Below are positions 25,401-36,500 of a DNA stretch of 64,000 nucleotides, one piece after another. The notes beneath the pieces were generated by a model. The model was not told where the DNA came from and did no database searches. It saw nothing but the letters and a program-made list of their open reading frames with translations. The position numbers and the translations under genes are program-made. Position 1 is the stretch's first letter; every line of letters starts with the position of its first letter. Origin of the DNA: Motacilla alba alba (Eukaryota > Chordata > Aves > Passeriformes > Motacillidae); NCBI RefSeq assembly GCF_015832195.1, contig NC_052020.1, forward strand, positions 5,090,254 to 5,154,253, given 5' to 3'.

Positions 25401-27801
25401 AATAGCTCCCTCATCTGAGCATCTGCAACATTCAGTGCAGCAAAATTTTCCAGCTTTACCGCCCTGTGAGTTAATTTCATTCCAGACTAGCATCGTGTGA
25501 GCTCATAAAATCCATCAGAGGAGAATGAAAATCTCTATTATGTTTAGCAATGACACAAAACCAAACCACGAAATAAACCTCTCTTCTCTTCCCAAGACAG
25601 GCACCAGTACTCCCTGCACACATCTAATCCCAGGCAGTTCACAATTCCTGGAACAATCTTACATTTGAGTAAGGAATCTAGACAGAATAAAGACAAAATC
25701 TAAACTGCAGATGAAGGCTGGAACACCTCAATAAAGCAACATCATAATAAATATTTGAGCAGCCTTGCAAGTCAAGATGTTGCAGTTTCTAAAGAAAATT
25801 CATATCCTATTTCTGCATTTTCAAATCATAACAAACAATCTTTCATTAGTTCTAACAGACAAATTACAATACTTCATCCAAAACATGTAAAAGGAAAACC
25901 AAAAAATGGATCATTTATAAAAATAATTCATTTGTTCTGCCACCAATACACCAGATCTACATTTCATTAAACAGCAGCAAAAAAGCTGAAGTGAAAAAAT
26001 TTTACTGGTTACCTGGACTTAGAAAGCCATGGAAATTAAGAATTATCTGACTAAAATTTGACCAAGGAAAGCAGGAAAAAATATACCTAGCAAAAACACA
26101 GCAAGTCACATTCTTATTTTAGTAATGCATTCCATATTCCAGGTGAGAGTAATGTATCACATACAATCAGCAATATGACTTTTACAGCACCAACAGATCA
26201 TGTACCAGCTCTTTAGTCTGTGTTTATCCTTATAAAACTTCTCAATTAGCACCAAAAAAATGATATATAGATGCAAAAATTATACCTAGACCTTAGTGGA
26301 GCATTTTAAAGTAGTCCCCAAGCATGCAACAAAATTCTCCATTAGTAGCATGCTAAATACTTTTATTTGATTGTAGCTTTCTAAGCTACAATCGCTACAG
26401 TTAACAAAATTCCTCAAAATCTGTAAAATAAACTCATTTTCTTTGCATTTCCATGCAAAAGCTGACCCAATGTCATTTAGCCTGCTTTCCAGGCAGTGCA
26501 TATATACAATTTCTACATCATTAACTCAAATTCCTATGTATCCAAATGTCTTGCAGTTCTGCTGGCTAAGCATTAGTTCATTCATGGTGTTAAAAATGCT
26601 ACCTTTTATACAGATATTTTACTTGTTCAGTTATGAAATGCACAGATACTGCAGTTGAAAGAAAAAAATAGAACCAGCATGCAAAAAACCCCTTAAAACT
26701 ACTACTCCTGGGGATTCAAATTTACTCTTCTTATGTGTGTAGGTTCAAATTGATAGCTAAAAAAGGCAATTATCTACTTGTGCCTATATTTATATTTCAT
26801 AAATATTTATGTCTAAACATATTTTATATATAGTTTTATAGATTACATTTTTATCTTTTTAATATATCTTATGTTTATATATGGTATATTGTATTTAATT
26901 CAACATAACTATAAAATTGTAACACAGTCTTTCAATATCCTGTATGCACATGAAACAGCTATGAAAGAAAAGGCAGAAAGGGAAAAAAATCATAAATGAG
27001 AAAGAGCAATCTCTTTCTAGAGCAGAAAACTGTGAGTCAGCAGATAAAAATTTCCCAATTCAGAGACTGACTGTATTGGCACAAATTAGAAACTAGTCCT
27101 CCTATGACTTCTCTTAACTCTGAATCAGGTAATACTTCTCCCTGACCTCAAAGATGCTCCATTTGTTAATATTTATAGGCATTCCTGTCTGTGCACATGG
27201 GGCAGCCTCTGCATTTGATGATAGCAAAGCCCTGAAGAAGCTTTCTGCAGGCAATATTTCTCATACAAATATTGCACCACAAATATTTCTCAACAAAAAT
27301 CTGGACTAGAAACCTCAAACACAGACCAAAATTCTTTGTTTTTGCTGAGTGTTTAACACTGACTTGAGGTGAAACTTGTCGAATGCCAAAGCAGTGTTAC
27401 CAAAAGCATTATTACTCCATGGGACGCTGGAAAGCATTTGTGCTGAATTGGAATTTCGGCGTGACAAACATTCCCAGCACTGCTGCCCTGCTCTGTCCTC
27501 TGCTCCATCACCCAGCTCCTGCCTCCTACAAGTCCACCCAAAGCTGCAGGCAATGTGTTTTCCTGGGACAGAAGCCCAGGGAAGCCCTTCTGACAGATGG
27601 CCAGTGCAAGCTTCAGCCTCTGGGTCCTCTTTCTCCGTTTATTCTTGAACTCTGAAATGCTCACACATTTTATGAATCTCCAACAAAATGAGCAAGCCAA
27701 ACCTCAGAATGAGTCACGTCTTAAGAAGCAAGATGCACCAGTTGAAAGCAAATTGCATTTAAAGAAACATTTGTAATGTGTCCAGACTGCACTCTCTGCT
27801 C
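22442..27801. other. Unique noncoding DNA
   Basis: No gene supported. The 142-codon minus frame at 22462-22890 has no recognisable domain. AT-rich low-complexity sequence occurs at about 23597-23665 and 26770-26905. Two inverted repeats are present: a 64-nt hairpin (24857-24920) and a 10-bp hairpin, GATTGTAGCT/AGCTACAATC, at 26369-26393. The GC-richer patch at 27480-27640 carries overlapping frames on both strands and looks non-coding. Confidence 0.5.
24857..24920. repeat. 64-nt hairpin with 19 paired bases
   Basis: Left arm 24857-24875 (GAGTGAAACAAAATAAAAT) pairs with right arm 24900-24920 over 8 + 11 base pairs. A single 2-nt TA bulge lies in the right arm, and the spacer is 24 nt. The size is that of a pre-miRNA, but the stem is AT-rich and there is no supporting context. 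It could be a chance or duplication-derived inverted repeat. No known miRNA recognised. Confidence 0.7.
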
Positions 27802-28236
27802 AGGTACTGTGGCAGTCATACTTTCTGAAGAATCCCTTGGCCCAGGATTTTCTCCTGGGAAGCTGAGGAGCCTCAGAGAAAAAGGAAAACCAATCCTTAT
27901 CTCATTTGCTTCTCCTGTGTTGTGCTCGTGTGGAATGTGTTTGGGGATTGTTCACCCACAGGTGATTGTTTCATTGGAGTCTGCTGTGAGCTGTTTTCAC
28001 TCTTTGGCCAATCAGGGCCAAGCTGTGTCAGACTCTGGAAAGAGTCACGAGTTTTCATTATTATCTTTTTAGCATTCAGTAAGTATCCTTGCTGTATTCT
28101 TTAGTATGGTTTAGTTTAGTATTCTTTAATATAATGTAGTATCTTAAAATAATAAATTAGCCTGCTGAGAACATGGAGTCAGATTCATCACTCCTTCCTT
28201 TGCCTGAGAACCAACCCCACAAACACAATAAGGTAC
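27802..28236 (+). mobile_element. Solo LTR with 6-bp target-site duplication
   Basis: LTR body 27808-28230 (423 bp), beginning TGTGGCAGTCATAC and ending AACACAATA. It is flanked by a perfect AGGTAC duplication at 27802-27807 and 28231-28236. Internal signals are a CCAAT box at 28008-28012 and AATAAA at 28151-28156, which set the plus orientation. I recognise the sequence as a family common in songbird genomes but do not assign its database name. The 3' end reads TA where CA is usual; this may be a mutation or a family trait. No internal retroviral coding sequence is present, so it is a solo LTR. The 98-codon frame inside it is a chance frame. Confidence 0.88.
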
Positions 28237-29100
28237 AACTCAATTTAAAAAAATAAAGCCACACTTTTTTTCAGCACAAAGCTCACACAGAAGGGTTTCA
28301 ATATCTCATCAGCATCAGATAACGTCGCCCTCAACTTTCTCTATAGATCTATGCAAGCTTGTTATAATATATTTAAATGTGTTAATCTTAGATTATATGT
28401 GAACCAGTAATCCATATTGTTAAGTTCTGAAGCCTTCAAATACACTTCTCAATTTGGAAAAGCTTTTGTAGATGAAATTGCTCTTGCTCACTTCTCCAAG
28501 TTCTGCTTTTGATAAAAAAGTGAAGCTGCAGTAACACAAGAAATGAAATTGTGTCCAAAATATTAGGGTATTTTAGGAAAAAAACCCTGATTTATGATGT
28601 GGCTTCTGTTAATTTCTGCAATTCTTAGTAACCAATCCCAGCTTTCAGCTGCATGTTTTTTCATGAAATATTTGGGAGGTCATTAGCTGCAGCTGATACC
28701 AATAGAACACCAGTAAAAGTCCCATATTCTGACTCCTTTCCTAACTGGCTGATTAAAAGTAATATTGTAAAAAGTAAAACAAGCAAAGAGTTATACATGA
28801 AGCAAACCAGGAAATCAAAGAAATGTCTGGATATCACTGTGCAGAAAACCAATATAGAAACAAGGCAGCAATTTTATTTACAGGAATTTTGCTCCATTAT
28901 CGAAGAGCAAAGGCACTCTTAAGTTTTCATAGCACAGTTAAATAATCGACCTTCAGAACACCAAAAACCTGTGCCACATATCACACAGTTGCTATGGCAA
29001 TTCTTCATTTACAATGAAGAAAATAAGTGAACAGCCAGCACAGCCTCTGTGTTGGGCAAACAGTGCACCTGCAGGTTTGGTAACTGGGGCTAGCACATAG
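28237..29100. other. Unique noncoding DNA between LTR and minisatellite
   Basis: AT-rich sequence with no gene or recognised repeat. An 89-codon plus frame (28653-28922) and a 63-codon minus frame overlap each other and have no known motif. Confidence 0.5.
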
Positions 29101-29470
29101 TGTGTGTATGTACACCTAAAAAACAGAGTGTACATACCTAAAAAACATATACTCTGTGTTTTTATAGATGTACTATATACATAAAAAACATGTAGTACCT
29201 ACATAAAAACATATAGTACCTACATAAAAAAACATTGCATATCTATAAAAGCATAATATATATATAAAAACATATAGCATATACATAAAAACATATAGCA
29301 TATATAAACATATAGTGTGTATCTATAAAAACATAGATATAGGGTGTATCTATATAAAAACATACATATAGGGTGTATCCATAAAAACATGTAGGGTATA
29401 TCTATATAAAAACATACAGGGTAGTGTGTGTGTATCTAACATGTAGTATACAGTGTATATGTATAACATA
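29101..29470. repeat. Degenerate AT-rich minisatellite
   Basis: About 370 bp built around the core word ATAAAAACATA, spaced irregularly (roughly 18-28 bp) and alternating with TAGTACCTAC, TATAGCATAT and GGGTGTATCTATA linkers. The internal family shifts along the array: TAGTACC types on the left, TATAGCATA in the middle, GGGTGTATC types on the right. This is consistent with stepwise local expansion. Flanks are TGTGTGTATGTACAC on the left and GTGTATATGTATAAC on the right, so it may have grown from a TG/TA microsatellite. Confidence 0.88.
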
Positions 29471-30171
29471 ACGTATCAGTCCACCAAAAGCAGAGCTTGG
29501 GATTTCTCAAGTCTTCAGCTACAGGTGCTTTTACCTCTGCCCCCAGACCCTGTTTGAGGCTTGTAAATCATTCCTAGTAAGCTGCTGCAGGTGTGATCCC
29601 ACACAGCATTTCACAGAACGAACTCAAGCACTGAGATTTGTCTTTCCAGATTCAGACCTTGTCAGATTGTGTCCCTGCAGCTCAGCTCATGGCATCACCA
29701 GCTTGCCTTTGCTCCTGCTGTACCCCCTGCCCCAAAGCCCTGCCACGCTGCAGCAGCGTTCAGCTTCTGCCTTTACACCAAATGCTGCACTGCAGCTCCT
29801 CAGAAATATCCCCATTCCTGGGCAGGGACAACAATTTCTGGCCATTTCACAGAGTGTAATGGCTGGGGATGAGTTTTTGAGGTGGCAACTGTAGGCAGAG
29901 CAGTTTGCCACTTAGAAACAAATACACCAAGGTCAGGCAGCAGCTGTCCCAGCATCCAACCCCCTCTGTCACCAGACCAAGGACTGCAGCAGCACTGACA
30001 AGGCACAGGTACAGCCAGCAACACCCCACATCTTCACCATCAACAAAGAAGTTGAAAATGCTAAAAAAAAGCCCCAAAAAACCCAAAAAGGAATGAGGAA
30101 AGGGCTGGGGCTGGGAAAAGAAATAGGGTAAGTCATGGGGCAGAGGCGTCATCTTCATTTTCACAACTCTG
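29471..30171. other. GC-richer unique sequence
   Basis: About 700 bp of more GC-rich but CpG-poor DNA with many overlapping 60-105 codon frames on both strands. None shows a domain. Overlap on all frames is what stop-poor GC-rich sequence gives by chance. No repeat family recognised. Confidence 0.5.
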
Positions 30172-30773
30172 GGTGTTGTGGTGGTTTTACTTCAGACAGC
30201 CAAAAGCCAGGAGTTACTTGCTGACTCCCCCTTGGTGGGATGGGGAGAGAATTAAAAGTGTGAATGAGAAAACCTGTGTTTATCTCAGCCCTCGGGTTTA
30301 TAGGAGGAGCAAAAGCCACACCCACAAGGAAATCAAAGAACACATTTGCCATTCCCAGGGGCAGTGGAAATCAACCATTCCCAGAAAACCAGGGCTCCGT
30401 CACCCCCGAGGGTGACTTGGGAAGATGAATGCCATCACTCTGGATTTCCCACACATGCATTTCCTCTTTCTTCCCCCTATTTCCTATGCTGAGCATGAGG
30501 CCATAAGATCTGCAACATCCCTGGGTTGGTTGGGGTCAGCAGTCCTGGCCATGCCCCCTCTTAACTCCTTGTGCTCCCCCAGCCCCTCCCTGGTGGAGTG
30601 GGTGAGAGGCAGAAAAGGACTTGATGTTGTGTATACTCTGCTCAGCAATACAAAAATCCCCCAGCATTATCAAAATATATCCAAAATATTTGCAAGACAA
30701 ATCCAAAATACAGCCCCAAACAAGCAACTGTGGAGAAAATTAACTCTGTTCCAGCCAAAACCAGCACAGGTAT
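30172..30773 (-). mobile_element. Avian ERVL-type solo LTR, copy A
   Basis: LTR body 30177-30768 (592 bp) on the minus strand. The plus strand opens with TGTGGTGGTTTTAC and closes with AAACCAGCACA, so the minus strand runs TGTGCTGG...ACCACA. It is flanked by GGTGT (30172-30176) and GGTAT (30769-30773), a 5-bp target duplication with one mismatch, the length typical of ERVL. I recognise the family as a widespread avian LTR; the database name is not assigned. The copy is diverged and has no internal retroviral genes. The 126-codon frame at 30425-30805 is a read-through of this LTR and not a gene. A second copy lies at about 40.75-41.33 kb on the same strand. Confidence 0.88.
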
Positions 30774-32244
30774 ATAGGTCATCAGGACTCATCTTTGAAT
30801 CTTAGACACTCAACAAAAGCCTACAAAACAGGAAGAGTTAAACCCAAACCAGTGGTGATATTTTTATAATTTCAGATGTGCCTAATGATTTGGATTAAAA
30901 CCCCAAAACGTTCAAGACTGGCAGTAATGCCCCATTCACACATAGAGCCACTCCCTCACGATTGCCCAAGCTACAATATCTCAAGAGAAAGATCAGATCC
31001 CAATTACCAGCCTGCACAAAAGCAACCTCTCATCTAACGAGTGCTTTCTGCAAGATCCCACTTCAGGGCCACCCATTCATCCAGCAGAACCTAGGAGCCA
31101 TCGGAGCAGCTGTTCTGGCGTGCTTTCTGAAGCTATTGCACACACACCAGGAATGAAGAGGCAAAGCCCACAGTGATGCTGCCTGACACTCTTTCAGGGC
31201 TCAAATTTGGAGCCAGGGAAATCAACAGGAGGTAGCAGCTCCCCAGCCACCTTCACTGGGAGACTGCTCACGGCATTTGTAGAGCTATACTGTATTATAC
31301 AATATCTGCACTAAGTGGATACTCGAAATAATCTGTGTGTGGTGACTGCTCTGATCACAGTCTGTGTCTGTGAGGATCACACAGGTCCCCAGACTTTGCT
31401 TGAACTCTGTTTTTGCTCTGTCCCAACTGGAAAACGTAGCTGGATCATGCCTTAGGGCATCACAGCAGGGGAAACTCCAGAATCTGGGGATTCTACTCTG
31501 CTTGCACAGGGAACAATGCTAGTAGTTCAATACCAGCATGAAAAACAGCACAGCAAAGAAGAAACCTCTTTGCAAACACCTTTCTTTGGTTATTCTCAGT
31601 TTTGAGGAAGGTTTCAAAGGCTATTGGGAAACTGCTTGGCATGATACGTTGATTTGTCCCTTGAACAGTACTCAATGCCTCAATTATTTCTAATTGTCCT
31701 CAGTTTGCTTTAACTGAATTTTTGGAGAGGAGGAAAAAGGGTCAGCCATTGAAGTGACTGAAGTCAACTCACTACACTAAAATATTAAAAATTTGGGACA
31801 AACCAATCCCTATTTATGCAGTCAGCAAAACTTCAACCATGTCAACGATGCCTGGGGAGGAATCCCACTTGTGCATCTTCAGAAGCATGAGGGGAGCAGA
31901 GAAAGATCCAAAAGGTGTTTCCATCTCCCACAGATCCCCCTAGCAATGGCTTTTAATTACAACATTTATAAATTATTTACCTTTCACTACATGGTCACAA
32001 ACAGAAATACATAACACACATAAATGTACGCTTGATGGTCCTATAAAGCTGTATTTTATGAACAGAAGTTTGGCCTCAAAAGCTATTTATTCCTCTAAAT
32101 AGCTTCCCTCTGGATCCCCTCTGTCAGTGATTCCACTTACATGTTTTTCCTCTCCTGCAACGGGGAAGGAAAAGGGTGTTCAGCCTGCTCTGCACTGCCC
32201 TGCAAGCATGGGGAGGCGTGGGCAGCACCGGGTCCCCAGCAGGG
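30774..32244. other. Unique noncoding DNA
   Basis: No gene supported. Frames of 60-73 codons only. The last 100 bases before the AT tract are GC-richer (AAGCATGGGGAGGCGTGGGC). I see no mobile-element ends. Confidence 0.5.
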
Positions 32245-32546
32245 ATTAATAACAATAATTAATTCATAATAAAAATTATTGTTATTATATTATTTGTATT
32301 AATTTTCATTATTTCTCTTATTTTATATTTATTATTATATTATTTCATTACTTTATTAGCTTATTATTTCATTTTAATTATTTTGTTTTATTATTAACCA
32401 TAGCATTGGTTATTGTTTTATTAATATTTTATTAGTATTTTAATATTAATATTAAACAATTTTATTAATAATAAAATACTTTTAATTTTATTTTATTTTT
32501 ATTATTAATATTTTAAAGCAGTAATTATTTTTTTTATAATTATTAG
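32245..32546. repeat. AT-only low-complexity tract (TTA/ATT words)
   Basis: About 300 bp made almost wholly of A and T as TTATTA, ATTATT and TAATAA words. It starts abruptly after a GC-rich segment and ends before CCCTCCTCCCC. The pattern suggests a decayed (TTA)n microsatellite. It parallels the younger (TAA)n locus at 53.2 kb, which also fans out into AT derivatives. Confidence 0.85.
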
Positions 32547-33473
32547 CCCTCCTCCCCAATATATTCAGATTTTAAAGCCAGGAATATTTGGAAACAACAG
32601 CCATTAATTTTCAAAGATTAAGACAAGAATAACCCAAATTTGTTCATTTCTGTTTAGTTTTTTGGTTGGTTTTTTGGAGTGGTGGTTTTTTTTGATGATT
32701 TTCCTTGGTTTATTGAGGTGATTTTTCTTGTTTGTTTGGGTTTTTAATTAAAATTCTTGGATAGATACATAAAAATTTTGGCCACCTTAGAGACAAACAG
32801 GGCAAAGGAAAACAAAGGGAATACCTTGTCAGATTTATACCTAAGTATTGCAGAACATTAAATTTTCCTTTGTCCTTTTGCTTGTAAGTCTCAGTGACAA
32901 AAGTATTTTTTTTAATACTGCAAATATTAAAAATAATCCAAAACACGATCTGAGAAAAATTATATTAAACTCTGAGAAGACAAGGTAACAACTCAGAAGC
33001 CTGGGAAATGAGAGGCTGGGCTGCATCAGTAACACAAGGAGTGGAAATATCTCTCAGAAAATGGGAAAAATTGATGGGAACCCTGGGGTGGAAAGATGCA
33101 AACAGCAACTTTTCTTCAAATTCTCTCCAATATACACCAAGGGGAACAAATCTCCTGCAGAATTCTCCTGAAGGTTGCAGAGATGTGTGGAGGACCTCAC
33201 TCATTACCTGCCATGGCAGCTGAAATGTTGCTACACTTTATGCAGATCTATTTTGATGATGGGTAAAGCAATGCCATCACATACTGTGTCTTAATTGCTC
33301 CCAGGAGACAGCTCTCTACTCATTTATAAACTGAATTATCCTCAGTGCTATCACAATGCTGCTTGCTCCAAAATCTCCCACTTAACAAATCAATCACCCC
33401 CAAAAAAAAATTGAGGCCATCAAGTTGGTGCCCGTGTGTCTGTTATCACAATTCACAGGTGAAAGTTTTCTTC
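32547..33473. other. Unique noncoding DNA
   Basis: T-rich stretch at 32650-32740 (GTTTTTTGGTTGG words), then ordinary sequence. Frames of 64-79 codons on both strands around 32841-33223 overlap and lack domains. Nothing else recognised. Confidence 0.5.
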
Positions 33474-33530
33474 ACAGAATCACAGAAAAATTTAGGTTGA
33501 AAGGGGTTTCCAAAAGATACTGGGTCCTGT
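33474..33530 (-). mobile_element. CR1 LINE remnant, 3' terminus only
   Basis: The plus strand reads CACAGAATCACAGAAAAATT followed by TAGGTTGAAAGGGG, the reverse complement of a CR1 terminus. After about 50 bases the match fades and the remaining boundary is uncertain. It is an old, heavily decayed fragment in minus orientation. Confidence 0.72.
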
Positions 33531-36500
33531 CCTCTGGCTTGCCCGATCTAGTTTTGAGTCCTGCCAGGGACAGAAACCTTGCACATCGTCCCTCCTTACA
33601 TTCCAGTATGAAGTCTTCTATCTTTTCAGGCATTTTATTCTGAGAAACTAATTTCTAAAATTCTTTAGGATCCTTCAGAATTTAATAAACCCCTATGCAG
33701 TAAGAACAAAAGATAATTTTACACTATTTCAATAGTTTAACTAAGAATATTTTTTTTTAAAAAAATATGTATGTATGCCTATACACGTATTTACAAAGTG
33801 GAAACCTTAACTTGTGAATAGAATATACATATCAGTACCTATTAGAGCTATTATGCCACCCTATTTTCAAATTATTAAAACTAATTGTATTAAATGATGT
33901 CTCAAATAGCATAATGATACCTTGTAAAAAATACCATTGTTTGATCCAAGATCCAAATGAAAGGGAACAATAAATACCTAATATTTACTCTTCACTTCAT
34001 TTTCTCAAATTTATTTTTTTTCACTGCAGTGGAGCAGTTATTAAGTCTGAATCACAAATATTTAGAATTTTATCTATTAAAAATTCAATCATAAAGCTCC
34101 ACCAAGTGGAAATCCCTAAAACTACACTAAGCAAATTCATGAACAAAAATTCATATTATAATTACAACCAATATTCACAAATCCAATCATATTCAATGAA
34201 TAACAAATAGGCTATCCATACCTATAACTCATCATTTGCACCAGTGTACACTAATCACACTATTGATTGGGGTTGGAGGGAAGAATAACTTAAACATCAT
34301 TAAAATATTTAGTTTTCCCTCTGGCTGGATCTGCTCCTTGGAAACATTCATTTTGTTATGTCCAGTGCAGCCTAAAACGTTCTCTTAACACTGATTTGGC
34401 TTTTCAGAAAACTCACCTTTCTGACTTGCTGAAATTGCTTTGGGAATCTTCAATTTCCCCCTCTTAAAAAGCAGTTTTAGTTATTTACACAAATTACCAG
34501 GCATTGCCATTTTAGGCAGCATAAGATTCTCAAACCAATGTAGTTGGTTAAATGCTTTGCTCTCTCTCACTATTGAAATATTCATCATCTGTGTAATTTT
34601 AACAGCCTGATAAAAACTGTTAAAAGCATAGTTGTGCTGCCCAGCAGGTAGTGCCATTTTTAATGAAACCATAACTGTCATAAATAAATTATCAGCTCAT
34701 TAATTATTCAGAGAGGACCTCAACTTCCACGAGAAAATTTGTTTCAGTATGGGACTGCAGAACATGCCACGACCACTCTCATCCAGTAAAAGAATTCGCA
34801 GAGATATTTCAAGCCAAAGTTTGGACTCAGAACATTTGAACTTGACTAAAGCACAGAATAAGGATTTTTTTTTTAAATTTAATTTTTTTACATACAGAAT
34901 TCAGAGGGATCCAAACCCACTTGGTGTATTTGGTAGCAAAATGCCTCTCACAGAGCACAACAGAAATGTGAACTGGTACCTGCATTTTGAAATGTATCTG
35001 TGAGGACATTCACTATTTAACATTTCATACCAGGAGCCTGTTGTCCCAGCACCATGTGGGGCACTGCCTGCATTCAGAGACCAGCACACAGAGCTGTCAG
35101 CACAGTAACTCAGCCCTGTTTCACACAGCCCAGAATCCAAGAGCACCGCCACTTTGGGAAGGCCAAGCACCATCACACATCAGTGTAGTAACATTTAGTT
35201 CAGACCACATCCGCCTTTTGAAGGGAATTGCAGCCACATTTACTAACACAGATAATAGCTTTGCTTGGCTCAGCCCTTTGGCTCTGCATTTCCTTGCTCT
35301 GGCTTTGTTTTCCAACCCTTAGGTTCCCACAGCCGAAGATGGAGTAGAAAGAAATTCGATACCACTCCCTTACCATGGAGGGGAAATGTTTTCCACACTG
35401 CCACTCTCTAGGCAACATGTGGACCTTAAAACGGTGAATAATAAATGATCCAATTAACTACAGGTGATGCCTTAGGATTTAGCTTTTCTGTTTTTCAGAT
35501 CCTGTACTGCTTTAGTGAATAACTCAAGCTCCATGGCCTCTCAGCTTCTGCTCTCCCATTTTATTCAGACAGAACAATTCCTCTTTCAGCCTGAAACTCA
35601 AGGACACATTGTCTCAGTCCCCTAGAGATGTAAACAGCAGTGAGTTGGGGGGACAAACTTGGGGTAAATTACTTCATTACCTGAAACTGTAAATTGGAGG
35701 ATTTATCTCTGATATATTATTGGACCAAACTTGTAACTGCATGAAAAACTCGTGACTGCCATCCAGCTCAGAGGCTTTTTGCTGCCCAAGGTGAAGCTGT
35801 TAAAGGCCTTCAATAAACAGCCACTTTTATTCCCTAAATCTTGTCCAGCCTCTGTTTCAGGTAGCCTATCCAAGGCATCACAGGTTGGTCAGGATAACAT
35901 CCCTGCAAAGCTAAGCCATGACAAGGTAGCCTGTGCACAGAGGAATAAAGCACAGCAGGAGAATTAAAAATGACCAACACAGTCATGTGGAAAGCAGGGC
36001 TTGGCAAACTGTTTAAAATACTGGGAAGGTAACAGGGCTGACACTAACCATGGTCTGTAACGAATGTGACTGCATGGTATTTTCTTTAAAGCATGGCATT
36101 TCCATGGTGACATTTGTCACCGCACAAAAATTAACGAGGTTCAACCAAAAGGCTGAGAACCAGTGAAGAGAGATCACAAAAAAATATGTTAATGTAGAAT
36201 TATTTGAGGGATATTTTAGTAGTCTCACAGACTTTGGGCCAGTGCTGCTATTTTTAGCAATGACTGGAACAAGATGGTTAGCTATAATACCACTGGTAGC
36301 AATATATTCAATATTACTGTATCAGAAGTCATTGGCTTGGGCCATGTCAGTCACAAAAGCCAGCTAATATTATCAAATTAGCATTTAAGTGGATAAGATG
36401 CAGATCACTTTGAAGATGGCAACCTCATCCACAGCCTAAAAAACCCACAAATAATTACATAATTTGGAGGCAATGGTTAGTAAAACCCAGAAAATCAATT

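Noticed and set aside
29101..29470. Repeated units with spacers, considered as a CRISPR array
   Set aside because: Units and spacings are irregular and degenerate AT-rich, no cas genes exist, and the genome is avian; it is a minisatellite.
33531..33640. Continuation of the CR1 remnant past 33530
   Set aside because: The similarity to CR1 fades after about 50 bases, so extending the call would not be supported.
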